DNA of 34,414 nt from Bacilli bacterium (GCA_900771805.1 CAAGPL010000031.1:1-34414), one strand, 5' to 3'. Shown: positions 24,720 through 33,414, counted from the stretch's first letter. Translations and numbers: made by a program. Notes: a model not told the origin generated them from the sequence alone.

Positions 24720-26895
24720 AAAGACTTAATATCTCCTTCTCTATATTTTCCCACTTTCTTTCATTAGCTGTTTTTATACCCCCTTTAATTAGCTTTTCCC
24801 TTAAATTTTTATTACTACATATTTCTTCTATTTTATTAATTGCATCATCTATATCACCTTGTTTATATAACAAACAATTTTCTCCATCTTTTAAATATTC
24901 TATATTTCCATCATTTGGAACTACAACAGAAATTCCACCTGTTGCCATCATTTCAAGTGGTGGATATGAAAAACTTTCTAATAAACTTGACTTAATCAAA
25001 ATATCACATTTTTCATATATTTTACCCACTTTATCATGTGGTACAGCTTGATAAAACTTATCTACATAATACCATTTTTTTGGTTCTTTTTGATAAGATA
25101 AATAATGAATTTCATATTTGTTTTTATCAAGCTTATTTGTTATTTTAAAACTTTCATCAACATTTTTATAATGATCTTTACAATTTCCTTCAATTAATAT
25201 TTTAATTTTACCCTTAAAATTTCTTTTTCTTTCATTAAAGATTGTTAAATCTATACCATTAGGCGCATATGCCGTATCTTTATTATATTTATTTTCTAAC
25301 CAATTTTTACACCATTTAGATATTGTTAAATATTTTATAGGATAAATTTCATTATACGTTCTTTCACAATCTATTTTTTCAAATGAACCGAATTTATAAA
25401 AATCAGTTTCATAATTTTGAACTAAATATCTTTTATCTAAACAATTAGTATACTTTTTCACATATTCTAAAGTTAACCACATAGTTGCAACCATTTCATC
25501 TACATGTTGTAAGAACTCGGTTTTTCTTGCTGGTACTACATTAACATATTCATTTTTTTCATAAACTTTATCTACCGTTTCAGTTTCTTTATTAATATTT
25601 ATCATTGTAACATCATAACCATTATTTTTTAACATTATTGCATGCTTAATGGCTACCATAACTCCTCCACTTATATTTGTAGAAGGAAGTACAAAGCAAA
25701 TATTTTTATTTAATTTATTCAAAATAAAATCTCTTAACCCAGCACCCGTTTTAATTGTAACATGATTTTCCATTACTTCATTATATGCTTTTTGACCTAT
25801 TGATTCTCTTAATTCTTTTGAAGTAATTAATTTTTCTAATTTTTCATCCCAATCTTTTTTCGTTTTACATAGTAAACCTGTTTCTCCATCTTTTATTTGA
25901 GATTTAAAAGCTCCCACATCTGATGCAATTGTTGGAATTTTAACTAATGCAGCTTCAGTCCATTTGTTTTCGGATTTAGCCTCATTAAACTTTGATTGCT
26001 CAAGAGGAGCAAGATTAATATCTATTGATCTTATTAATGTTGGTAATTTTATCCAATCCATAAAAGGAGAAGATATAATTCTATCTTTAAATTCTAACAT
26101 TTCATTAGGAATATCAAGAAGTCCAACAATTTGAAGATATAAATTACTATGTCTTTTCATTGCTTTTATGATATTAGGCATAATAAGTTTAAAATCATCA
26201 TTATGAGTTATTGACCCACTTAAATATCCTATTATAATTTTATCATCTCTTTTTTGAACTTCATCTAAAGCTTTTTTTGAATAACCAACCATTGCCTCTG
26301 AAGCTGCATTTCTATTAACATATACATCTTTTAAATGTTTTTTCATCTCCAATTGTAATCTTTCGGTTGAAGCTATGCCATAGTCACACAGTTTCAAAGT
26401 TTCTCCCATTCTAATTACACCATCATTATATAAACTTCTTTCATCATCTGACATAGTATCTAGAAATTTAATTGATTTAGTATCTTTTATATCAAAAACC
26501 AAATCATCTATATCATAAAAAGTTACTTTATTATTTTCTTTAGCAATTTTTATAAATTCTTTAATTGTAGGAGTTATAGGACACCTATAAATTACAAAAC
26601 CTCTAAAAAATCTAACCAAATCAAGCGTAACTTTATCATAATCCACTTTTGCGCAACTAATTCCGGCAGACTCTAATTGTTCAATTTGATGATCAACTCT
26701 ATATCGTTGTGGGTGTGGAAGACTGCAACCATTAATAAAAAGTATATCTTTAAAACATTTATTATATTTTTTATGTTTTGAATCAATTTTAAATTTAATA
26801 AAATTTTTACCTTTAATAGCAAATGATTTTACCCCATCATTTTTTAAAGTATTTATTGTTTTTCCACTAAGTTCTTTTATTCTCGATAAATTCAT
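24712..26895 (-). CDS. Tandem two-domain GT4-type glycosyltransferase
   Basis: 727 residues, about twice a normal GT4 enzyme. The first GT-B unit (about 50-390) has PHPQRYRVDHQIEQLESAG, YDIDDLVFD and a late NKWTEAALVKIPTIASDVGA with GETGLLC. The second (about 395-727) begins CFVLPSTNISGGVMVAIKHA and ends with ESFSYPPLEMMATGG and VVVPNDGNIEYLKDGENCLL, similar to WsaF-type rhamnosyltransferases. Each half keeps an acidic donor-binding region, so both are probably active and make two linkages. The ATG at 26895 has AGGAG upstream. Such fusions are common in rhamnan or S-layer glycan loci; the sugars are inferred, not shown. Confidence 0.88.
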   Translation of the reverse strand: MNLSRIKELSGKTINTLKNDGVKSFAIKGKNFIKFKIDSKHKKYNKCFKDILFINGCSLPHPQRYRVDHQIEQLESAGISCAKVDYDKVTLDLVRFFRGFVIYRCPITPTIKEFIKIAKENNKVTFYDIDDLVFDIKDTKSIKFLDTMSDDERSLYNDGVIRMGETLKLCDYGIASTERLQLEMKKHLKDVYVNRNAASEAMVGYSKKALDEVQKRDDKIIIGYLSGSITHNDDFKLIMPNIIKAMKRHSNLYLQIVGLLDIPNEMLEFKDRIISSPFMDWIKLPTLIRSIDINLAPLEQSKFNEAKSENKWTEAALVKIPTIASDVGAFKSQIKDGETGLLCKTKKDWDEKLEKLITSKELRESIGQKAYNEVMENHVTIKTGAGLRDFILNKLNKNICFVLPSTNISGGVMVAIKHAIMLKNNGYDVTMININKETETVDKVYEKNEYVNVVPARKTEFLQHVDEMVATMWLTLEYVKKYTNCLDKRYLVQNYETDFYKFGSFEKIDCERTYNEIYPIKYLTISKWCKNWLENKYNKDTAYAPNGIDLTIFNERKRNFKGKIKILIEGNCKDHYKNVDESFKITNKLDKNKYEIHYLSYQKEPKKWYYVDKFYQAVPHDKVGKIYEKCDILIKSSLLESFSYPPLEMMATGGISVVVPNDGNIEYLKDGENCLLYKQGDIDDAINKIEEICSNKNLREKLIKGGIKTANERKWENIEKEILSLYE

Positions 26896-26906
26896 TTATA
26901 ACACTC

Positions 26907-27767
26907 CTAATTCTTATAACTATATTTTCCTTTAATACCTTTTTTATAATCTTTTATGCCTCTTATATAATTGCGTATTTTTTTATATTTACCTTTTTCA
27001 AATAATAAAACACCAATCATATTATGTCGTTGACTAATTAATGCACAACAATATGACGGATTATATTCATTATACATATCAAATATATAATGATAATTTC
27101 TCATAATATAATATCTTCTTATTGCATTATGATTTGTACATAAATATAAACGTCCAAAAATATTTTTATAAAATAAATCACCTAAATTATGGTCTATTTC
27201 AATTGTATTATCTCTCATTATTTTATAACCATGCGAATTTAAGTTTAAGCAATATTCTATATCTATTCCATCAATAAACATCCAATCTTTAAAACCACCT
27301 ATTTTTTTCCAGATATTTAAATTCAAAATATTACCAGAAGTCATAACATCATTAGGAAAATCAAACTCAGTAGTTGGTTTTTTGTCTATTAATTTAGTAT
27401 TATGCCAAGGTGTAACTATACCAATTTTTGACATATCATTAGTTAATATATCTTCTTTTAATTTATCAATTACTCCTGGTTTAAATGTTGTATCCTGATC
27501 CATTGTTAAAAGCCAATTATAGCCATCTTTAATAGCATACTTTGCACCTAAATTTAAAGCTGTAGCAACTCCAACATTTTCATTTTTAAATTTATACTTT
27601 ATTTTTTTGTTTTTTGGTATCCTTTTTTTATTATCTTTACCCTCTGTATTATCTATTATATATAAAACATCAATATCATCTATATATGTATTTATATTTG
27701 CTAAATCTTCATCTGTTGGATTATATAAAGTTACTATACCTGCTATTTTTAATTCTTTCTTTTTCAT
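26907..27767 (-). CDS. GT2 glycosyltransferase, RfbF/rhamnosyltransferase-like
   Basis: 286 residues with GIVTLYNPTDEDLANINTYI, IIDNTEG, ENVGVATALNLGAKYA and the LTMDQDTTFKPG metal motif, the pattern of rhamnosyltransferases of the RfbF type. A late MFIDGIDIEYCLNLNSHGYK holds the conserved acidic motif. Its ATG overlaps the Wzm stop by one base, and GGAG precedes it. The location next to an ABC exporter and a WsaF-like domain supports a rhamnose-containing polymer, though no rhamnose synthesis genes are in the window. Confidence 0.87.
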   Translation of the reverse strand: MKKKELKIAGIVTLYNPTDEDLANINTYIDDIDVLYIIDNTEGKDNKKRIPKNKKIKYKFKNENVGVATALNLGAKYAIKDGYNWLLTMDQDTTFKPGVIDKLKEDILTNDMSKIGIVTPWHNTKLIDKKPTTEFDFPNDVMTSGNILNLNIWKKIGGFKDWMFIDGIDIEYCLNLNSHGYKIMRDNTIEIDHNLGDLFYKNIFGRLYLCTNHNAIRRYYIMRNYHYIFDMYNEYNPSYCCALISQRHNMIGVLLFEKGKYKKIRNYIRGIKDYKKGIKGKYSYKN

Positions 27768-28543
27768 TATAACTCCTCTGCAAAACCTTTTTTAAGTTTT
27801 TTAAATATTGCTAATCCAACAAGTAATAAAATTATACTAAATAATGCTACATAGAATAACATTTTAAAATTTGGAAAGGTTTGATAATAAAATATTGCTC
27901 TATAACTTTCTATAATTGTTGTCATTGGATTTAAATTAAGAATCCATCTAAACTTTTCAGGAAACAAAGTTGATGAATATAAAATAGGAGTTGCATAAAA
28001 TAACATCATAACAAAGAAATTAATAATATATTCAGCATCTCTTACATAAACGTTTATTGCACTTGTTATAAATATAATTCCTTGCAATAAAATATATTGA
28101 ATTAATATTATAAATGGTAAAAATATAATATACCAAGATATTCCAAGACCACTAAATATTAAAAATATTAAAATTATTAAGCATGATATTAAATAATTAA
28201 TTAATCCGCTAGTATTTACAGATATTGGTAATATTTCTCTTGGAAAATATACTTTTTTAATTATACCCCCATTAATTATCATAGTTGATGTTCCTTGTGC
28301 AATTACAGTGGTAAACCAAGTCCAAGGTAAAATTGCAATTACTATAAATGTTACATAATGAGGTTGTGTTGATTTTAAAATTATAGGAAAAACAATTGCA
28401 TATACTAAAGTCATTAAAAGTGGGTTAACAAAAGACCACAACACTCCAAGAAAAGAACCTTTATATTTTCCTCTTATTTCTTTTTTTACATTACTTTTTA
28501 ATAATTGTCTATAATTATATAGTTCTTTTATCATACTTAACAT
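27767..28543 (-). CDS. wzm: ABC-2 type polysaccharide exporter permease (Wzm/TagG-like)
   Basis: 258 residues with six hydrophobic segments and the family start YRQLLKSNVKKEIRGKYKGS, then LGVLWSFVNPLLMTLVYAIV. The permease moves a finished, lipid-linked polymer out of the cell together with the ATPase encoded just upstream. The ATG at 28543 lies 11 bases after AAGGAG; an ATG at 28534 is a possible alternative. The AAGGAG site lies within the last codons of wzt, so translation is coupled. Confidence 0.92.
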   Translation of the reverse strand: MLSMIKELYNYRQLLKSNVKKEIRGKYKGSFLGVLWSFVNPLLMTLVYAIVFPIILKSTQPHYVTFIVIAILPWTWFTTVIAQGTSTMIINGGIIKKVYFPREILPISVNTSGLINYLISCLIILIFLIFSGLGISWYIIFLPFIILIQYILLQGIIFITSAINVYVRDAEYIINFFVMMLFYATPILYSSTLFPEKFRWILNLNPMTTIIESYRAIFYYQTFPNFKMLFYVALFSIILLLVGLAIFKKLKKGFAEEL

Positions 28544-28545
28544 TT

Positions 28546-29277
28546 TTAAGCACACTCCTTTAAGTACTCTTTAATAACCTTACTGGTTTTTCCATCCATT
28601 TTAACTTCACCATTATATATCCAAATTGCTCTATCACATAATTTTTCAACCGCTGACAAGCTATGTGATACTATAACTATTGTTTTATCACTTTTTTTAA
28701 GTTCTTCTAACTTTGCAAAACACTTATCTTGGAAATGTTGATCTCCTACAGCAAGTATTTCATCTATTAATAAAATTTCCGCATCAACATTTATAGCAAC
28801 AGCAAATGCAAGTCTCATATACATACCAGATGAATAGGTTCTAACTGGATTATCAATAAATTGTCCTAATTCAGAAAATTCTATGATTTTTTCTACTCTA
28901 TCATCTATTTCTTTTGCTGTTAATCCAAATATAGATGCATTAAAATATATATTTTCACGCCCAGTAAAATCCGGATGAAATCCAGCTCCTAATTCTAATA
29001 ATGATGTAAGCTTTCCATGTGTTATTATCTTACCCTTTGTAGGATATATTATCTTGGTCATTAATTTTAATAAAGTAGATTTCCCACTACCATTTGTACC
29101 TATTAAAGCTACAGTCTCACCTTTTTTAATATCTAGGTTTATGTTTTTTAAAACTTGTCTTACTTCACTTTTATTATTTTTCCAAAACACTATTTTTTCT
29201 TTTAAAGTATTTGGTTTATCATAATAAACCTTAAATGATTTAGACATATCTTTTACTTCTATTGCATTATTTGACAT
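28546..29277 (-). CDS. wzt: Polysaccharide ABC exporter ATPase (Wzt/TagH-like)
   Basis: 243 residues: Walker A GTNGSGKST (60-68), Q-loop region ELGAGFHPDFTGRENIYFN characteristic of polysaccharide exporters, signature YSSGM near 168, Walker B ILLIDEILAVGD and the switch His in VSHS. There is no C-terminal glycan-binding extension as in long Wzt proteins, so export probably does not depend on a modified chain end. The ATG at 29277 has AAGGAG upstream. It opens a transcription unit with an extended -10 promoter. Confidence 0.95.
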   Translation of the reverse strand: MSNNAIEVKDMSKSFKVYYDKPNTLKEKIVFWKNNKSEVRQVLKNINLDIKKGETVALIGTNGSGKSTLLKLMTKIIYPTKGKIITHGKLTSLLELGAGFHPDFTGRENIYFNASIFGLTAKEIDDRVEKIIEFSELGQFIDNPVRTYSSGMYMRLAFAVAINVDAEILLIDEILAVGDQHFQDKCFAKLEELKKSDKTIVIVSHSLSAVEKLCDRAIWIYNGEVKMDGKTSKVIKEYLKECA

Positions 29278-29303
29278 TTATATTCAACTCCTTATGCATT
29301 ATA

Positions 29304-29312
29304 ATTATAACA
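29304..29312 (-). promoter_or_regulatory. Extended -10 promoter of the wzt unit
   Basis: TATGTTATAAT on the minus strand gives a TG-n-TATAAT extended -10, with TATAAT at 29304-29309. No good -35 is present, as is common with extended -10 promoters. Confidence 0.65.
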
Positions 29313-29319
29313 TAGAGAC

Positions 29320-29350
29320 AAAAAGAAAAAAAGTAATATCACTTTTTTCT
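29320..29350 (-). terminator. Terminator between GT2 (29421-30263) and wzt
   Basis: On the minus strand GAAAAAAGT and ACTTTTTTTC pair around a six-base loop, followed by TTTTTG. The stem is A/T-rich but the T-run is good. Confidence 0.7.
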
Positions 29351-29420
29351 TCCAATTCTTTTTGTATTCATAAAATTTTTATTTTTTTGATTATTTATTT
29401 TATTTCCTATTTTTTCATAA

Positions 29421-30263
29421 TTATTTCATATTCTTGTATTTTCTAATCATTATTTTTGAAAATATTTGTATTGATTTTTTAGATAAATTACTACACTTTG
29501 CATAATTATCTAAATAATACATTTGACTTTCTTTTAATATTCTATATTTACTTAATTTATTATGAGACTTATCAATAGATATAGAATGATTATGAATAAC
29601 ACTGCAATAATTAAGTATTACTATATCATAATTTAATTTTTTAATTTTACTACATATTACATTTTCTTCGTAGTATAAAAATAAATTCTCATCAAAATAA
29701 TCTATTTCTTTAAATATATCTGATTTAATCATAAAGAAACATCCCGATACAACATCAACCTTAGATACATCATTTTTATAATAAGAATTTTTATATCCAA
29801 TTATTTTATTTTTCAATTTTCTACCTATTAAAGGTACCGAAAGAAGCATCTCTTTATATCCAGAAGAAAGCTTCCAGCCTCTATTTAAAGAGCCATGCTC
29901 TTTTATAACAGGTGATACTATAGCAACATTTGAATTATTATTTAAATATTTTGACATTTGTTTTATTGTATCATCTGTAACTTCAATATCAGGATTTGAT
30001 ATTATAATATTACACTTTTTATACTTCTTAATAGCAAATTTTATACCAATATTATTTCCATAACCATAACCACCATTTTTATTTGATTTTAAAACAACTA
30101 TTTTATCATCATTTATTTTCTTTAACTCATCATAAGAATTATCAGTTGAATTATTATCCACTATAATTATTAAATCTAAACTTTTATATTTTTTTATCAT
30201 TTCTAAATAGTCTAAAGTGGTTTTATAATCATTATAATTTAAAATAACTATTACATTTTTCAT
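29421..30263 (-). CDS. GT2 glycosyltransferase, WbbL-like
   Basis: 280 residues with VIVILNYNDYKTTLDYLEMI, IIVDNNSTDNS, KNGGYGYGNNIGIKFA and the metal site IISNPDIEVTDD, which is the SNPD form typical of WbbL-type rhamnosyltransferases. The acidic late motif is YFDENLFLYYEENVICSKI. The ribosome site before the ATG at 30263 is weak (AGGT). It has its own terminator and a TATAAT-like element near 30305, so it is separate from the wzt unit though probably part of the same pathway. Confidence 0.87.
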   Translation of the reverse strand: MKNVIVILNYNDYKTTLDYLEMIKKYKSLDLIIIVDNNSTDNSYDELKKINDDKIVVLKSNKNGGYGYGNNIGIKFAIKKYKKCNIIISNPDIEVTDDTIKQMSKYLNNNSNVAIVSPVIKEHGSLNRGWKLSSGYKEMLLSVPLIGRKLKNKIIGYKNSYYKNDVSKVDVVSGCFFMIKSDIFKEIDYFDENLFLYYEENVICSKIKKLNYDIVILNYCSVIHNHSISIDKSHNKLSKYRILKESQMYYLDNYAKCSNLSKKSIQIFSKIMIRKYKNMK

Positions 30264-30324
30264 CTAGATACCTAAATTTCTTATTATTTAAACCTTTCAT
30301 AATATAATTATAATATATTTTATA

Positions 30325-30360
30325 AAAAATTAAAAGAAGACATTTTTATTTAAGCCTTCT
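30325..30360 (-). terminator. Probable terminator of the NahK-like gene
   Basis: On the minus strand AAGAAGGC and GTCTTCTT can pair (one G-T) around a 12-base loop, followed by TTAATTTTTT. The stem includes the stop codon. Confidence 0.5.
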
Positions 30361-31489
30361 TAACCTTTGAATAACCTATATATTTATTATATGATTCTTT
30401 TATATAACTATTCATTTCTTCTAATTTTTCATCTATATCGTTTACTAGTTTTAGCTGATTTTTACATCTATCTAAATTATGATGCTCATAATTAGTTTTA
30501 AAATAAGTATCTCCACTTAAATAATCATCTAAAAATCTAATTGCTAACTCTAATGTTATTACCTTAATAGAATTAGCCATATTATCTACTTCACATTTAT
30601 TTAAATAAGGAGCCATTTCACTTAAATAACCATCTGTATAAGCTTTAAACATATCCATATTAATATATACTTTACTTAAATCTTTTTCATCTTCCAAAGC
30701 ACTTGATGCTGCACTTCTTACTCCGTCACCATAATCATACAAACCAGAGCCTTTCATTACCGTATCTAAATCTATTACTGCAACTGGCTCTTTTGTAACA
30801 CAATCCATTAATACGTTATTAACTTTTGTATCATTATGAGTTACTCTATAAGGAATTTTACCATTAGTTAATAAATCAACTAATAAAGAACACTCATCTT
30901 GTCTACTTATTATTTCACTTATTTGATAAAAAGCACCATTATTTCTATTTACTGGATTTAATTTATAAGTTTTAATAAAATTATCAAATCTTTTTTGTGT
31001 ATTATGAAAATCTTTTATAATCTCTTCTAAATCATTAATCGGATAATCTCTTAATACTTTACAAAAATGGCCAAATGCTCTACCTGTTTTATAAACTACA
31101 TCTAATGATTCTGATTTATTATATGATATTGTATTATCTATATAATTATACATTCTATAATATTCTTTATGTGAAAAAGAATCTGAATCAACGTATAAAG
31201 AAAGATTGTTTTTAGTATTAATAACATTTATATCTACTTTACTTTCAATATCATTTAAATTTATATATTTTGTTACATTTTCTATATTTTTCATTAATTT
31301 AAATGGTTCAGTAAATATACTTGTATTTATTTTTTGAAGTAAATATCTATTTATTTTACCATTATAATTACAATCTATAACATATGTAGTATTAATTATT
31401 CCGTTATTTATTGGCTTTAAACCTTCTATATTTCCTTTTATATCAAAATTTTTTATTATATTTAATAATTCATTTTCTTTAGTTTCCAT
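30350..31489 (-). CDS. nahK: N-acetylhexosamine 1-kinase-like phosphotransferase
   Basis: 379 residues of the aminoglycoside-phosphotransferase fold. The catalytic loop is RVTHNDTKVNNVLMD and the metal motif is VIDLDTVMKGSGLYDYGD, followed by EDEKDLSKV; these are the wording typical of NahK, which phosphorylates GlcNAc or GalNAc at C1 in the lacto-N-biose salvage route. The product could feed UDP-sugar synthesis for the neighbouring glycan locus, but no uridylyltransferase is in the window. The ATG at 31489 is preferred to the TTG at 31501 because GGGGGG stands at the right distance only for the ATG. It has its own promoter. Confidence 0.85.
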   Translation of the reverse strand: METKENELLNIIKNFDIKGNIEGLKPINNGIINTTYVIDCNYNGKINRYLLQKINTSIFTEPFKLMKNIENVTKYINLNDIESKVDINVINTKNNLSLYVDSDSFSHKEYYRMYNYIDNTISYNKSESLDVVYKTGRAFGHFCKVLRDYPINDLEEIIKDFHNTQKRFDNFIKTYKLNPVNRNNGAFYQISEIISRQDECSLLVDLLTNGKIPYRVTHNDTKVNNVLMDCVTKEPVAVIDLDTVMKGSGLYDYGDGVRSAASSALEDEKDLSKVYINMDMFKAYTDGYLSEMAPYLNKCEVDNMANSIKVITLELAIRFLDDYLSGDTYFKTNYEHHNLDRCKNQLKLVNDIDEKLEEMNSYIKESYNKYIGYSKVKKA

Positions 31490-31516
31490 AATTCCCCCCA
31501 AAAAAACAATAAATAT

Positions 31517-31545
31517 ATAGTAACATTTATTTATTTTTGTTGCAA
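31517..31545 (-). promoter_or_regulatory. Promoter of the NahK-like gene
   Basis: -35 TTGCAA (31540-31545), a 17-bp spacer and -10 TACTAT (31517-31522) preceded by TG-n on the minus strand. Confidence 0.7.
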
Positions 31546-31546
31546 C

Positions 31547-31577
31547 AAAAAAAGATAACTATATTACTATAGCTATC
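31547..31577 (-). terminator. spoIVA terminator
   Basis: On the minus strand GATAGCTAT and ATAGTTATC form a nine-base stem with one G-T pair and a six-base loop, followed by seven T. The stem spans the spoIVA stop codon. Confidence 0.8.
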
Positions 31578-33034
31578 ATATTATTAGAACCCTTATTAAC
31601 AACTTTAGTTAAAGTAGTTTGAAGTTTATGTCTTATATTATCTGGCATAAGTGATAATTTACCTCTTATTCCTTCTTGAACAATTACATCTAAACTTCTT
31701 CCAAACATTTCACTTTTCCATACACTATCTGGATCTGTATCATAATTTTTCATTAAATTATCTATTAATTCTTTGCTTTGTGTTTCAGAGCCTATTATAG
31801 GTTCAAAAGTTGATTCAACATCTACTCTTATCATGTGAATAGAAGGTGCTACTGCTTTTAATTTAACACCATATCTAGTTCCTTGTTTTATTATTTCTGG
31901 AGTGTCTAATTTCATATCTTTAATAGTTGGAAAAGATGTTCCATAACCAGTTTGTTTAACCATTTTTAAAGCTTCTTTAAACTGACCATATTCTTCTTTT
32001 GTTTCATTAAATTCTTGGAATAAAGATAATAACTTAGCTTTTGAATTTATATCAGTTCCTATTATTTCATTTAAAATTTCATTATATAAGCCATCAGGTG
32101 CTTCTAAGTTAATAGTTATTATACCATCTGCCGTATTTATTTCTGATAAATAAGCCTTATTAATTACATCACAATCGTTAAAATGATCTATTATCGTATC
32201 AACATCTCTTACTTTATCAACATCAATTACACTTTCTTTAATTCGTTCAATATATTCTTTCTTAACCGGATGTTTATAAGACAAACAGGCTATCCAATCT
32301 GGTATATTAACATTTACACTTAATACTGGAAATTCATATAAAGCTTCTTTAAGTATATTATATATTTCTTTTTCACTCATTTGAACTATATTAACAGGTA
32401 AAACAGGTACATTATATTCACCTCTTAAACTTTCTGCTAATTTTTCAGTATCAGGATGAGTTGGATGTGATGAGTTTAAAACTACTATAAATGGTTTTCC
32501 TATTTCCTTAAGTTCATCTATAACCTGCTTTTCCGCAGATATATACTCTTCTCTTTTTATTTCTCCAAAACTACCATCTGTTGTAACTACAATACCAATT
32601 GTAGAATGATCTCTAATTACTTTTTCAGTACCTATTTCTGCTGCTTCAACAAAAGGTATTTCCTCATCATACCAAGGTGTTCTAACCATACGTGGTCCAT
32701 TTTCATCTTCATAGCCTTTTGCAGCATCAATAACATAACCAACACAATCAATTAATCTTATGTTAGCTGTAAAATCTTCTATCTTTATAGTTGCTGCATT
32801 AGAAGGAACAAACTTAGGCTCAATTGTCATTATAGTTTTTCCTTGTGCTGTCTGTGGTATTTCATCTAGACATCTTTTCTTTTCATATTCATCTTCAATA
32901 TTTGGAACTACTAAATTTTCAATACACTTCTTTATAAATGTTGATTTACCAGTTCTAACTGCTCCTACTACACCTAGATATATGTCTCCACCAGTTCTTT
33001 TTGATATATCTTTTATGATATCGTATTTTTCCAT
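31559..33034 (-). CDS. spoIVA: Stage IV sporulation protein A (spore coat scaffold ATPase)
   Basis: 491 residues, one less than Bacillus SpoIVA. It polymerises with ATP hydrolysis on the forespore surface as the base of the coat. The start is DIYLGVVGAVRTGKSTFIKK with Walker A at 24-32, then DEIPQTAQGKTIMTIEPKFV (the TEP-like switch), LIDCVGYVIDAAKGYE and TPWYDEEIPFVEAAEIGT. The C-terminal region used for SpoVM binding and membrane targeting is present to the last residues. The ATG at 33034 has a GTAGGGAT site. Conservation this strong suggests real spore formation. It lies directly after a SpoVIF-like gene. Confidence 0.96.
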   Translation of the reverse strand: MEKYDIIKDISKRTGGDIYLGVVGAVRTGKSTFIKKCIENLVVPNIEDEYEKKRCLDEIPQTAQGKTIMTIEPKFVPSNAATIKIEDFTANIRLIDCVGYVIDAAKGYEDENGPRMVRTPWYDEEIPFVEAAEIGTEKVIRDHSTIGIVVTTDGSFGEIKREEYISAEKQVIDELKEIGKPFIVVLNSSHPTHPDTEKLAESLRGEYNVPVLPVNIVQMSEKEIYNILKEALYEFPVLSVNVNIPDWIACLSYKHPVKKEYIERIKESVIDVDKVRDVDTIIDHFNDCDVINKAYLSEINTADGIITINLEAPDGLYNEILNEIIGTDINSKAKLLSLFQEFNETKEEYGQFKEALKMVKQTGYGTSFPTIKDMKLDTPEIIKQGTRYGVKLKAVAPSIHMIRVDVESTFEPIIGSETQSKELIDNLMKNYDTDPDSVWKSEMFGRSLDVIVQEGIRGKLSLMPDNIRHKLQTTLTKVVNKGSNNMIAIVI

Positions 33035-33065
33035 ATAATCCCTACTTTCTTTTTTATCTCATTAA

Positions 33066-33093
33066 ATACTATGTAAAATTATATTAATTATGA
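33066..33093 (-). promoter_or_regulatory. Candidate sigma-E promoter of spoIVA
   Basis: TCATAA (33088-33093), a 14-bp spacer and CATAGTAT (33066-33073) on the minus strand resemble the sigma-E pattern with -10 CATACAAT. Bacillus spoIVA is a sigma-E gene. Low sequence complexity makes chance matches likely. Confidence 0.35.
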
Positions 33094-33118
33094 AAAAAAG
33101 AAGAAAAATCTTCTTCTT
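33093..33118 (-). terminator. Terminator of the spoVIF-like gene
   Basis: On the minus strand AGAAGAA and TTCTTCT pair around a short GATTT loop, followed by a run of T, directly after the stop at 33117. Confidence 0.75.
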
Positions 33119-33359
33119 AAAGCATATTTTCTAAATTATTTGGAATTTGATCTCCAACAACAGCCTTTACTATTTTATCTGATTGCTCTTTTGAAACTTC
33201 CTTTCCAGTTATTTTTGAAAGTTCATCTATAACACTTCGAATTGTTTTCTCATCCTTTAAATTGCCACCTTTTAATCTATCCGCTAAGTCTAAAATAGTT
33301 TGTTTACTTACATTTGTTTTTCTCTCTACTTTATTTAAAAAACTATCAGTTATTCCCAT
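33117..33359 (-). CDS. spoVIF: Stage VI sporulation protein F-like
   Basis: 80 residues. The pattern F-x-NKVERKTNVSKQTILDLA, then LKDEKTIRSVIDELSKITGK and SKEQSDKIVKAVV, matches small SpoVIF (YjcC) proteins, late mother-cell factors for coat assembly in Bacillus. Length is close to the usual 80-90. The ATG at 33359 has TAGGAGTGA upstream. Its neighbour is spoIVA, another coat gene, and a sigma-K-like promoter lies just upstream. Recognition is by remembered sequence pattern. Confidence 0.8.
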   Translation of the reverse strand: MGITDSFLNKVERKTNVSKQTILDLADRLKGGNLKDEKTIRSVIDELSKITGKEVSKEQSDKIVKAVVGDQIPNNLENML

Positions 33360-33378
33360 TAATTTATCACTCCTAAAA

Positions 33379-33406
33379 TATTATATGCATATGTTTACTT
33401 AAGGTT
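33379..33406 (-). promoter_or_regulatory. Candidate sigma-K promoter of the spoVIF-like gene
   Basis: On the minus strand AAC (33404-33406), a 16-bp spacer and CATATAATA (33379-33387) fit the sigma-K form AC-N16-CATAnnnTA. TATAAT inside it would also fit sigma-A. Confidence 0.4.
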
Positions 33407-33414
33407 AATAAAAT

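Noticed and set aside
30240..30294. 22-codon frame overlapping the start of the WbbL-like gene
   Set aside because: It has no convincing ribosome site and lies out of frame across the better-supported GT2 start.
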